From assembly GCA_025355705.1 (NCBI GenBank), contig JANXZD010000193.1:1-18408 (forward strand): a stretch of DNA of 18,408 nt, read 5' to 3'. This DNA is from Bacteroidota bacterium. GTDB taxonomy: Bacteria > Bacteroidota > Ignavibacteria > UBA10030 > UBA8401. The notes under the pieces were generated by a model. That model searched no databases and was not told the DNA's origin. It was given only the letters and a program-made list of their open reading frames with translations. Positions 1 through 7,565 of this stretch are shown one piece after another (position 1 is the first letter of the stretch; each line of letters begins with the position of its first letter). Both the position numbers and the translations under genes were made by a program.

Positions 1-1078
1 CTTTAATTTTTCGGATCATTTGTCCTTTGCGATAAAGAATTCCGACACCTTTTCCAGCAGCAATTCCAATATCAGCATCGCTTGCTTCGCCGGGTCCATT
101 CACTACACAACCAAGCACAGCGATCTTTACCGGTTTCTTTACTCCTTCAAGGCGCTTTTCTAATTCTGCCATAATTCCAAAGAGATCAATTTCTAAACGC
201 CCGCAGGTTGGACAAGCGATCAATTCTACATTGCGCGTAGCAAGTCCGAGTGAACGAAGAATTTCTTTCCCGACTTCAACTTCTTTTACAGGATCATCGG
301 TCAATGAAACACGAATCGTGTCGCCAATCCCTTCGGCTAATAAGGTTCCGATTCCAACGGCTGATTTGATCGTGCCGATGCGCGTCAATCCCGCTTCGGT
401 TACTCCAAGGTGAAGTGGAATATCGGTTCGTTGTGCAACAAGGCGGTATGCTTCAATCATCAAACGAACATCAGTTGATTTCACAGAGATGATCACATCG
501 CGGAAATTAAATTCATCACAAATGCCAACGTGACGCATTGCTGATTCGTACAATGCTTCGGCGGTTGGATATCCGAATTTTTCGAGAATATCTTCCTCAA
601 GAGAACCGGAGTTCACGCCGATACGAATTGGAATTCCTTTATCCTTTGCAGCGGTGAGCACCTGTCGAATTCGATCTTTTGAGCCGATATTTCCCGGATT
701 GATGCGAACCTTTGCTACATTTGCTTCGATTGCTTTTAAAGCAAAAATATGATTGAAGTGAATGTCGGCAACGATTGGTATTGGAGACTGGCGAACGATC
801 TCAGCCATTGCCTCGGCAGCTTCTTTATCATTCACTGTTACGCGGACTATGTCACATCCTGCTTCGTGAGCTTCAACGATCTGTTTAACGGTACCAGCAA
901 TATCATCAGTCTTCGTTTTTGTCATCGTTTGAACTGAGATTGGTGCACCGCCGCCAACCTTGATACCTCCGATGTTCACTTGACGAGTGTGCCTGCGAAT
1001 GCCGACTTTATAATTCGATGGAAGCTGATTCCTGTTTCCATTCTGTGTCGGTTGAATAACTGGTAAGATATTTTCCAT
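1..1078 (-). CDS. ispG: 4-hydroxy-3-methylbut-2-enyl diphosphate synthase (IspG/GcpE), 3' end cut by window edge
   Basis: IspG reductively converts the cyclic diphosphate MEcPP to HMBPP in the MEP isoprenoid pathway, using a cytosolic 4Fe-4S cluster. About 359 residues are visible from the ATG at 1078; only a few C-terminal residues should be missing (E. coli IspG is about 370 aa). The N-terminal TIM-barrel signatures GGAPISVQTMTKTKTDD and RINPGNIG (about residues 43-60 and 126-132) are present. The C-terminal cluster domain shows CPTCGR (C289, C292) and LGCVVNGPGE (C324, E331), which are the three cysteines and the glutamate known to hold the cluster. An AAGGTG Shine-Dalgarno lies 8 nt upstream (1087-1092) and fixes the start. 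The first ~20 residues form a non-conserved extension. The gene lies 54 nt downstream of the rhomboid gene and is probably cotranscribed with it. Identity is secure. Confidence 0.96.
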   Translation of the reverse strand, partial: MENILPVIQPTQNGNRNQLPSNYKVGIRRHTRQVNIGGIKVGGGAPISVQTMTKTKTDDIAGTVKQIVEAHEAGCDIVRVTVNDKEAAEAMAEIVRQSPIPIVADIHFNHIFALKAIEANVAKVRINPGNIGSKDRIRQVLTAAKDKGIPIRIGVNSGSLEEDILEKFGYPTAEALYESAMRHVGICDEFNFRDVIISVKSTDVRLMIEAYRLVAQRTDIPLHLGVTEAGLTRIGTIKSAVGIGTLLAEGIGDTIRVSLTDDPVKEVEVGKEILRSLGLATRNVELIACPTCGRLEIDLFGIMAELEKRLEGVKKPVKIAVLGCVVNGPGEASDADIGIAAGKGVGILYRKGQMIRKIK

Positions 1079-1132
1079 ATAAAACGCACCTTATTTTTGT
1101 AAAACTATTAAACGCAGAGACGCTGTGTTGAA

Positions 1133-2032
1133 CTAGTTCAATTTTTTACTCGCTTCAAATAGAATTTTCTTCTCTTCTTCATTAAGACTCTGGTAACCAT
1201 CTTTGCTGATCTTATCAAGAATATCGTCAATCTGCTTTTGAGCTTTTATCTGTTCTTCGTTGTTCCTGTTTGTGTAGTCATTGATGTTATACACCTTTGC
1301 ATCTGTTACATCGCCGTAGCTTTCAGTCCGCTTCTTTGTATTACTGAATGTTGACGCAAACTTTGAAAAAACATTAGTACTCTGCGTTCTTCCATAAAGA
1401 CTATCAAATCGATAACCATCAGAGAGCAGATAGACAAATCCTACAAGAGCACCGCCAAGATGCGCAAAATGTGCAACTCCATCCATACTTCCAACGGAAA
1501 ATATTTCAAATGCCATATACATAACAACAAAATATTTTGCCTTGATCGGAAGCAGAAAATAGACGTAGATGAGCCGATCCGGAAACATCATTCCAAATGC
1601 AAGAAGAATTCCATACACCGCCCCCGATGCACCAACAGTCGGACCAACTGAAGTGAACATTGGGGCAATCAACAAATTCGCCAATCCTCCGCCAAATCCA
1701 CAGAGCAGGTAATAGATGAAGAATTTTCGAGAACCCCAAACATGTTCCAGTTCCATTCCAAACATCCACAATGCAAGCATGTTAAAAAGAATATGGGTAA
1801 AACTTGCATGCATGAACATATATGTGAACAATTGCCAAAAACCAAAACCGCTCCCAAATGGCCACAAAGCAAATGCCTGAAAAAAGAACTGTTCAAAGGA
1901 AAAATCTCCAACATGAAAATTTCCGAGAAACATCATTCCCAAAAATACCGCACCATTTGCGATCAGCAATGCTTTTATTACCGGAGGAAAAAATTGGAAT
2001 CCGCTGAAGAAACTTGGACGATTATAAGCCAT
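1133..2032 (-). CDS. rhomboid-family intramembrane serine protease
   Basis: Polytopic inner-membrane protease of 299 aa that would cleave membrane-spanning substrates. The rhomboid hallmarks are in order: the HASFTHILFN motif (H75, H80, N84; oxyanion/structural residues), a glycine-rich helix CGFGGGLANLL, the nucleophile motif PTVGASGAVYG (S136) and AHFAHLGGALVG with the catalytic histidine (H191). About six hydrophobic segments occupy residues 20-205; the last ~95 residues are a charged cytoplasmic tail rich in Asn, Lys, Glu and Gln with no recognised domain. The ATG at 2032 has no clear Shine-Dalgarno, which is common in Bacteroidota. It sits between pgk and ispG on the same strand. Its substrate cannot be read from the context; colocation with glycolytic genes probably reflects genome order, not a shared pathway. 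Confidence 0.93.
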   Translation of the reverse strand: MAYNRPSFFSGFQFFPPVIKALLIANGAVFLGMMFLGNFHVGDFSFEQFFFQAFALWPFGSGFGFWQLFTYMFMHASFTHILFNMLALWMFGMELEHVWGSRKFFIYYLLCGFGGGLANLLIAPMFTSVGPTVGASGAVYGILLAFGMMFPDRLIYVYFLLPIKAKYFVVMYMAFEIFSVGSMDGVAHFAHLGGALVGFVYLLSDGYRFDSLYGRTQSTNVFSKFASTFSNTKKRTESYGDVTDAKVYNINDYTNRNNEEQIKAQKQIDDILDKISKDGYQSLNEEEKKILFEASKKLN

Positions 2033-2046
2033 AGAGTATAGTAGTA

Positions 2047-2079
2047 AGACCTGTCGCGTTTTAAAACCGCGGCAGGTCT
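2047..2079. repeat. GC-rich palindromic hairpin between pgk and the rhomboid gene
   Basis: Arms 2047-2058 (AGACCTGTCGCG) and 2068-2079 (CGCGGCAGGTCT) pair over 12 positions with one T.G wobble, around an AT loop TTTTAAAAC that could extend the pairing. It starts 12 nt past the pgk stop. No U-tract follows on either strand, so it is not a textbook terminator. It may be a 3' mRNA-stabilising hairpin, a Rho-independent stop of weak type, or a copy of a dispersed intergenic palindrome; from memory, similar CCTG..CAGG palindromes recur in Bacteroidota genomes. Confidence 0.55.
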
Positions 2080-2090
2080 GAGTTTATAAG

Positions 2091-3356
2091 TTATTTATTA
2101 TTCAACGCTGCAACGCCCGGAAGTTCTTTTCCTTCTAAAAATTCAAGTGATGCGCCGCCACCAGTCGAGACATGCGATACTTCTTTTTCCAATCCTGCCT
2201 TTGCAATAGCTGCAGCAGAATCTCCTCCACCGACGATCGTTGTAGCACCAAGTTTTGTTGCATCAACTAGAACTTGTGCTATTGCATTTGTTCCTTTTGC
2301 AAAGTTGGACATCTCAAACACACCCATCGGACCGTTCCAAACAACCGTCTTCCCTTTTCGGATCTCTTCGCTGAATAATTTGATCGTTTCAGGGCCAATA
2401 TCCATTCCAACACTATCGGCAGGAATTGCATTGACCTTCACTATCGTTGTTGGTGATTCATTATCAAATTTTTCAGCAACTACACAATCGACCGGAAGAA
2501 GAAGTTTGATATTCTTCGCTTTTGCTTCATCGATCAATTGTTTCGCAAGAGCGATCTTATCCTCTTCTAACAACGATTTCCCGATTTCCATTCCCTGCGC
2601 TTTGAAAAATGTGAACATCATGCCGCCGCCGATCAGCAATGCATCAACTTTTCCCATCAGATTTTGAATAACATCGATCTTTCCCGAAATTTTAGCACCG
2701 CCCATAATAGCTACATACGGTTTTACAGGATGGCTCGTAGCCTTTTCTAAATATGCCAGTTCTTTCTCCATCAGAAATCCGGCAACCGCAGGAAGGTAAT
2801 GAGCTACCGTTTCCGTGGATGCGTGAGCTCGATGCGCGGATCCAAAAGCATCATTCACAAAAACATCGCCAAATTCGGCGAGCTGTTTTGCCATTACTTC
2901 ACGATCAGCCGGTTCTTTTGATGTTTCTTCTTTATGAAAACGAGTATTCTCAAGCAGCAATATTTCACCCGGTGCTAAAGAGTCTACCATCTTTTTAGTT
3001 TCCGGACCAATCGCAGCCGGGGCCAGTTTTACAGGTTTGCCTAATAATGAAGAAAGACGTTCGGCAATCGGTTTCATTTTATGTTTTCCTTCGATGAACG
3101 ATGCTTCATCAAACGGTTTTCCATCTTTTTCTGCTTTCTCTTTTGCCTTCTTTGCATCTTTTTTTGGATCGCCGAGATGCGACATGAGCACGAGTGATTT
3201 AGGACTGTGTTCAAGAATATAATTGATGGTCGGCAATGCCGCTTTAATGCGAGTGTCATCCTGAATGACACCATTTTTTAACGGAACATTGAAATCAACG
3301 CGTAATAACACGCGTTTGTTCTTTACGTCAATATCATTGATAGTTTTTTTATTCAT
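2091..3356 (-). CDS. pgk: phosphoglycerate kinase
   Basis: Cytosolic glycolytic kinase transferring phosphate from 1,3-bisphosphoglycerate to ADP. At 421 aa it is about 20-25 residues longer than typical bacterial Pgk. Visible motifs: LLRVDFNVPL (D21, N23), QDDTR (R36), LLLENTRFHKEE (R139), NDAFGSAHRAHAS (about 168-180), GGAKISGKIDVI (K222), VVWNGPMGVFE (about 338-348) and the nucleotide-binding VGGGDSAAAI (about 375-384). Two oddities sit together: the usual SHLGRP reads SHLGDP (H60, D63 where Arg is normal), followed by a Lys/Glu-rich insertion at about residues 64-92. From memory, spirochaete Pgks carry a similar variant, so this is likely a lineage form, not damage. The start at 3356 has only a weak purine-rich site upstream. 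It is 113 nt downstream of gap, separated by a hairpin terminator. Confidence 0.97.
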   Translation of the reverse strand: MNKKTINDIDVKNKRVLLRVDFNVPLKNGVIQDDTRIKAALPTINYILEHSPKSLVLMSHLGDPKKDAKKAKEKAEKDGKPFDEASFIEGKHKMKPIAERLSSLLGKPVKLAPAAIGPETKKMVDSLAPGEILLLENTRFHKEETSKEPADREVMAKQLAEFGDVFVNDAFGSAHRAHASTETVAHYLPAVAGFLMEKELAYLEKATSHPVKPYVAIMGGAKISGKIDVIQNLMGKVDALLIGGGMMFTFFKAQGMEIGKSLLEEDKIALAKQLIDEAKAKNIKLLLPVDCVVAEKFDNESPTTIVKVNAIPADSVGMDIGPETIKLFSEEIRKGKTVVWNGPMGVFEMSNFAKGTNAIAQVLVDATKLGATTIVGGGDSAAAIAKAGLEKEVSHVSTGGGASLEFLEGKELPGVAALNNK

Positions 3357-3383
3357 AATAATGATCGCTTTCTAATGAAACAA

Positions 3384-3416
3384 AAGGGCTGAACCCGAAA
3401 GACGAGATCAGCCCTT
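3384..3416 (-). terminator. hairpin terminator between gap and pgk
   Basis: Arms 3384-3392 (AAGGGCTGA) and 3408-3416 (TCAGCCCTT) form a 9-bp stem with a 15-nt loop. Read on the minus strand, the stem is followed by TTTTGTTTC, so it should end or attenuate gap transcription before pgk, which could set a gap:pgk expression ratio or leave pgk needing its own promoter. The same 9-bp stem recurs in the terminator at 11411-11436. Confidence 0.65.
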
Positions 3417-3469
3417 GCTTAGGTTTTATTTTCATTGCGAAATTGTTCGCATTCGCAAAGTTCACTTGC

Positions 3470-4537
3470 TTACTTTGTAGTCCCTGCCATCTTGATTAAC
3501 AGATCAACAACTCGGCATGAATAACCCCATTCATTGTCGTACCAAGAAACAACTTTAAAGAATCTCTTTTCTCCTTTTAAATTGTTTTGTACGGTTGCAA
3601 GAGAATCATAGATAGAAGAGCGATTATCATGAATGAAGTCTGTTGACACAACTTCTTCATTCGCGTAACCGAGAATGCCTTTTAAATATGTCTCGGAAGC
3701 TTTTTTGAACAGTCCATCGATCTCTTCGATCGATGTATCGCGTGTTGAACGGAACGTAAGATCGACGACCGAAACATCCGCCGTAGGAACACGGAACGAC
3801 ATTCCGGTCAATTTTCCTTTTGTTTGCGGAAGAACTTCACCAACCGCTTTTGCTGCACCCGTGGTCGATGGAATAATATTGATCGCAGCAGCGCGTCCGC
3901 CTCTCCAATCTTTCTTGGAAGGACCATCAACTGTTTTCTGGGTTGCAGTGTAAGAGTGGATCGTTGTCATTAAACCTGTCTCAATTCCAATTCCTTCTTT
4001 CAAAAGAACATGAACAACAGGAGCTAAACAGTTTGTTGTGCATGATGCATTTGATACGATAACATGTTTTGCTGCATCGTATTCATTATCATTAACGCCC
4101 ATTACGATCGTTTTTACATCACCTTTTCCGGGAGCAGAAATAAGAACTCGTTTCGCACCGCCGGCAAGATGTCCTTTGGCTTTTTCGGAATCGGTGAACA
4201 ATCCGGTTGATTCGATGACGATATCAACGCCGAATTCTTTCCACGGTAATTGTGAAGGATCTTTTTGTGCTAAAATACATCGGATTTTATTTCCATTAAC
4301 AACAAGAACATCATCTGCCTCGAGTGATGGGTTGCTTTTCTCACTGCCTAGTGTTCCTTTGAATTGACCATGAACCGAATCATACTTCAATTGATATGCA
4401 AAATATTCCGCATCAGTGCTGACATCAACAACCGCGACAACATCGATGGATTTTCCAAGAACACCTTTATCAACCATTGCACTGATCACTTGACGACCAA
4501 TTCTACCAAAACCATTAATACCTACTTTAACTGCCAT
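3470..4537 (-). CDS. gap: glyceraldehyde-3-phosphate dehydrogenase, type I
   Basis: Phosphorylating GAPDH of glycolysis, cytosolic. 355 aa, some 20 residues longer than the usual bacterial enzyme of about 335. Visible: the dinucleotide fold INGFGRIGR (7-15), Asp38 in VVDVSTD at the end of beta-2 (favours NAD over NADP), the active-site SNASCTTNC with nucleophile C166, H194 in TTIHSYTATQ, and the C-terminal SWYDNEWGYS. The extra length is in the N-terminal NAD domain: a VDKGVLGKSID segment (22-32) and a stretch following YDSVHGQ (about 57-75). These, with DWRGGRAAA and KGILG, resemble from memory the kinetoplastid glycosomal GAPDH type. An AGGAG Shine-Dalgarno at 4547-4551, 9 nt ahead of the ATG, confirms the start. 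A Bacteroidota-type promoter lies at 4587-4618 and a terminator at 3384-3416. Confidence 0.97.
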   Translation of the reverse strand: MAVKVGINGFGRIGRQVISAMVDKGVLGKSIDVVAVVDVSTDAEYFAYQLKYDSVHGQFKGTLGSEKSNPSLEADDVLVVNGNKIRCILAQKDPSQLPWKEFGVDIVIESTGLFTDSEKAKGHLAGGAKRVLISAPGKGDVKTIVMGVNDNEYDAAKHVIVSNASCTTNCLAPVVHVLLKEGIGIETGLMTTIHSYTATQKTVDGPSKKDWRGGRAAAINIIPSTTGAAKAVGEVLPQTKGKLTGMSFRVPTADVSVVDLTFRSTRDTSIEEIDGLFKKASETYLKGILGYANEEVVSTDFIHDNRSSIYDSLATVQNNLKGEKRFFKVVSWYDNEWGYSCRVVDLLIKMAGTTK

Positions 4538-4586
4538 ATTGATATACTCCTAGAAGAAAAATGCTTGATTTTGTTCGTTTACAGTT

Positions 4587-4618
4587 CAAAATTACCAAGA
4601 AATTGAGTCAGAAGCAAA
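4587..4618 (-). promoter_or_regulatory. Bacteroidota-type promoter for gap
   Basis: On the minus strand, TTTG (4615-4618) is followed after exactly 20 nt by TAATTTTG (4587-4594), a full match to the known Bacteroidota -33 TTTG / -7 TAnnTTTG pattern. It lies about 50 nt upstream of the gap start codon, leaving room for a short leader carrying the AGGAG site. The element overlaps the intergenic region shared with the divergent gene at 4632. Basis: consensus match by eye only. Confidence 0.6.
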
Positions 4619-4631
4619 CATTGAAACTCTG

Positions 4632-5504
4632 ATGATATTCTGGTATTTTCATTCAATGAATATTTTCTCCCTCTTCTCCTCAAAAAAAATTGAACCGTTG
4701 TGGCATCATTCATCCACCAATGTTTTGTGGCGTGTCATGTTCTCGCACAATGGCAAGATCATCATTGAAGACAGAAATACGGAAACAAAATCTACATCCT
4801 TTTCCTGCTTGGATTCGACAAATGGTAATCCAATGTGGAAGGGGAAAATACTTGGCGAACAATGGTGGATCGGGCTCGATGGAATAACGAATGAGCGAAT
4901 ATATTTACATGGCTTCAAAAAACCCGATATGCCGGAGAACAAAAATATCATTTCCGTAGACGTCAATTCCGGAGAGATCTTGTGGAGAAATAATGAATGC
5001 ACATTCTTAGCCATCCAATCTCCGTTTATATATGGATATAAAGACCTCTTTGAACGGAGAGTTTACTATAGAATAAATGAGAATGATGGAAAAACTGTCG
5101 AGGAACTTGCCTCGTTGCCAGAAGAAATTGATCCAAATAGCCAACATGAAAAAATTGATTTCCTTTTCCCCCGCTCGCTTCCTGAATCGGAAGTTGAATT
5201 ATGGAATATCGTTCGCAGTGAGATCGAATGCACCAATGTTGAATACATCAAAATCGGGAAATACTTGCTTTTTAATACATATACATCGCATTCCAACTCT
5301 GCAATGGGATTGAAAAATACTTTCTATATCATTGACAGTTCAACCAAGAAAAAAGTATATTTTGATGTGTTGAACGAATTTACGCCATATGCTGTTCCCG
5401 AGTCTTTTTTTGTTGATAAGAACATGAATGGCAAATCCAAATCCTTGGGAACGATCTATTATATAAAGGAACGAAAAACACTCGTTGCAACACACTTATC
5501 GTAA
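4632..5504 (+). CDS. DUF4905-like protein with PQQ-type repeats, function unknown
   Basis: 290 aa with no signal peptide or membrane segment, so probably cytosolic. I see two beta-propeller-like PQQ-type repeats, about residues 57-70 (SCLDSTNGNPMWKG) and 105-120 (SVDVNSGEILWRNN), with EQWWIGLDGI and YLHGFKKPDMPENK between them. This order (WWIGL.., LHGF..P.., then VD..SG.ILW) fits my memory of the Bacteroidota-restricted DUF4905 family, for which no function is established. The C-terminal half is less patterned. ATG 4632 has no Shine-Dalgarno; the ATG at 4656 (MNIFSLFSSKK) is an equally possible start and would leave a longer leader. The gene is divergent from gap and its start lies just beyond the gap promoter; it ends 38 nt before the Fe-S oxidoreductase gene, so the two may be cotranscribed. 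Confidence 0.75.
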   Translation: MIFWYFHSMNIFSLFSSKKIEPLWHHSSTNVLWRVMFSHNGKIIIEDRNTETKSTSFSCLDSTNGNPMWKGKILGEQWWIGLDGITNERIYLHGFKKPDMPENKNIISVDVNSGEILWRNNECTFLAIQSPFIYGYKDLFERRVYYRINENDGKTVEELASLPEEIDPNSQHEKIDFLFPRSLPESEVELWNIVRSEIECTNVEYIKIGKYLLFNTYTSHSNSAMGLKNTFYIIDSSTKKKVYFDVLNEFTPYAVPESFFVDKNMNGKSKSLGTIYYIKERKTLVATHLS

Positions 5505-5542
5505 GAACAAAATCTGCAAAAAGCTCAATCAAGGAATTATTT

Positions 5543-7546
5543 ATGGAACTCGGACAAATTATCTTCACTATCGTTTTTCTCGCATCGCTCTTGTTTTTTG
5601 GCATTAGCATTAAGCGACTCATTATTACGTTGCGGCTGGGAAAGTCAGATGATCGTTTTAACAATATTCCTGCAAGGCTGAAGAATGTCTTTACGATCGC
5701 ATTTCTGCAGACAAAATTATTACGTGAACCAGTCGCAGGGACATTGCATCTATTTATCTTTTGGGGATTCCTTGCCCTTTCCCTTGTTGTCGCAGAATCT
5801 ATTTTAGAAGGGATCTTTGGACGCTTTTCATTTTCTTTTCTTGGGGTTGGATATAAAGTCATCACATTTTCTCAAGAGATCTTTTGTCTTCTCGTTATGG
5901 TTGGCGTCATCGGTTCGTTGTGGAGAAGATTCATCACAAAAGTAAAACGCCTGCAAGTTGATGCACACGGAAGTAAAGATGCAGCAATGATCCTCTCGTG
6001 GATCTTGTTGATCGTCACTTTCACGTTGCTTCAAAATGCAACCCGAATACGATTGAATATGATTGAGCCGAGCTGGCAATACCCACTATCATCGTCGTTG
6101 AATTCATTATTTGAATATAATAGAGCTACATACGTAGCGGAGAATGTATTCTGGTGGGGTCATATAACTCTCGTTCTAGCTTTTTTGAATTATCTTCCGT
6201 ATTCAAAACATTTACATGTTCTTACATCAGTGCCCAATGTATTCTTTTCATCGCTGAAACCCAAAGGAGCATTACATCCAATAAATCTTCAAGATGAAAC
6301 ATTGATGAAGTTTGGTGTCACGGATGTAGAAGATCTAACATGGAAACAATTATTGGATGGTTATACGTGTACTGAATGCGGACGATGTGAATCAGTGTGC
6401 CCTGCAAATATCACCGGCAAGTCTCTCTCCCCGCGTAAAATTATTGTTGATACCCGCAGAAGAACTTCTGAAAAATCTCCGATCATGATCGCCGGAACTG
6501 CAGAAGCGAATCCACAGATAATGTCAAACACGTTACTTGATAACTTTATCACTGATGAAGAATTGTGGTCATGCACCACCTGCATGGCGTGTGTGAATGA
6601 ATGTCCCGTGATGATAGAACATGTGGATGAAATTGTCGATATGCGCCGCGGATTGGTATTGAATGAATCCCGATTTCCACCGGAGTTAAAAACAGTATTC
6701 GATAATCTCGAACGGAATTTTACGCCGTGGGGATTCTCACATTCAACACGCGCCGATTGGGCTGAAGGATTGAATATTCCTACAATGGCTCAGGTCGGCG
6801 ATGCAAAGAATGTCGATGTACTATTCTGGGTTGGATGCGCCGGCGCATACGATGCGCGATATAAAAAAGTGTCGGTAGCATTTTCGAAATTAATGCAGCA
6901 CGCTGGAATTTCATTCGCCATTCTTGGCACAGAAGAAAAATGTAACGGTGATGCTGCTCGAAGAATGGGAAATGAATATTTAGCTCAGACCATGATGGCG
7001 GAAAATATCGAAACATTGAATCGGTATAATGTAAAGAAGATCGTTGCCACCTGCCCGCATTGTTTCCATTCACTCAAAAAAGAATATCCGCAATTTGGCG
7101 GCAACTTTGAAGTTGTTCATCACACAGATTTTTTGAATACGTTGGTTGATGAAGGAAAAATTACTATTCCAACGGAGGAAAAACCTTCGGGCACTGTTAC
7201 ATACCATGATTCTTGTTATTTATCTCGTTATAATGACATTATCGATTCACCAAGAAAAGTATTGGAAACGACCGGTGCCAAACTTGTTGAGATGCCTCGT
7301 TCAAAAGATAAAGGATTATGCTGCGGTGCGGGTGGCGGAAGAATGTGGATGGAAGAAACAACAGGGAAACGCATCAATATCGAACGGACTGAAGAAGCAC
7401 TTTCCACAGGAGCAACCACGGTAGCGTCCGCTTGTCCGTTCTGTATGACGATGATGAGCGATGGTGTAAAAGCCAAGGATGCTGCGGAAAAAGTACAAGT
7501 GCGGGATGTTGCAGAACTTTTGCTCGACGCCGTAGAAAAAAAATAA
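5543..7546 (+). CDS. membrane-bound heterodisulfide-reductase-like Fe-S oxidoreductase, possible ETF:menaquinone oxidoreductase
   Basis: 667 aa fusion. Residues 1-220 carry about five or six membrane segments (near 5-25, 65-88, 108-128, 148-165, 200-220) with histidines H69, H207 and H222/H224 that could bind heme b, resembling the NarI/HdrE-type cytochrome. Then come two 4Fe-4S motifs, CTECGRCESVCP (C276, C279, C282, C286) and CTTCMACVNECP (C344, C347, C350, C354), and two CCG domains: first C432, C467, C504 and C507; second C558, C593-C594, C631 and C634. This is the HdrD/GlpC/GlcF layout fused to a cytochrome b. Such proteins are known or proposed to pass electrons between flavoproteins and menaquinone; the EMO type serves electron-transfer flavoprotein in fatty-acid oxidation. 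No etfAB or acyl-CoA dehydrogenase is in view, so the donor is inferred. AAGGA at 5531-5535 supports the start. The dead integrase-core gene starts 19 nt after its stop. Confidence 0.9.
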   Translation: MELGQIIFTIVFLASLLFFGISIKRLIITLRLGKSDDRFNNIPARLKNVFTIAFLQTKLLREPVAGTLHLFIFWGFLALSLVVAESILEGIFGRFSFSFLGVGYKVITFSQEIFCLLVMVGVIGSLWRRFITKVKRLQVDAHGSKDAAMILSWILLIVTFTLLQNATRIRLNMIEPSWQYPLSSSLNSLFEYNRATYVAENVFWWGHITLVLAFLNYLPYSKHLHVLTSVPNVFFSSLKPKGALHPINLQDETLMKFGVTDVEDLTWKQLLDGYTCTECGRCESVCPANITGKSLSPRKIIVDTRRRTSEKSPIMIAGTAEANPQIMSNTLLDNFITDEELWSCTTCMACVNECPVMIEHVDEIVDMRRGLVLNESRFPPELKTVFDNLERNFTPWGFSHSTRADWAEGLNIPTMAQVGDAKNVDVLFWVGCAGAYDARYKKVSVAFSKLMQHAGISFAILGTEEKCNGDAARRMGNEYLAQTMMAENIETLNRYNVKKIVATCPHCFHSLKKEYPQFGGNFEVVHHTDFLNTLVDEGKITIPTEEKPSGTVTYHDSCYLSRYNDIIDSPRKVLETTGAKLVEMPRSKDKGLCCGAGGGRMWMEETTGKRINIERTEEALSTGATTVASACPFCMTMMSDGVKAKDAAEKVQVRDVAELLLDAVEKK

Positions 7547-7565
7547 TCTATTTTTCAAAATTATT

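Noticed and set aside
1128..1141. 14-bp palindrome TTGAACTAGTTCAA at the rhomboid stop codon
   Set aside because: Overlaps the coding end and stop; no repeat copy or terminator context, so probably chance, though an operator is not excluded.
2305..2667. Plus-strand frame of 120 codons opposite pgk
   Set aside because: Complement of highly conserved pgk coding sequence; no independent support.
5380..5865. Long minus-strand frame of 161 codons across the start of the Fe-S oxidoreductase gene
   Set aside because: Lies antisense to two well-supported genes, Arg/Lys/Ser-rich without domain pattern; a shadow frame.
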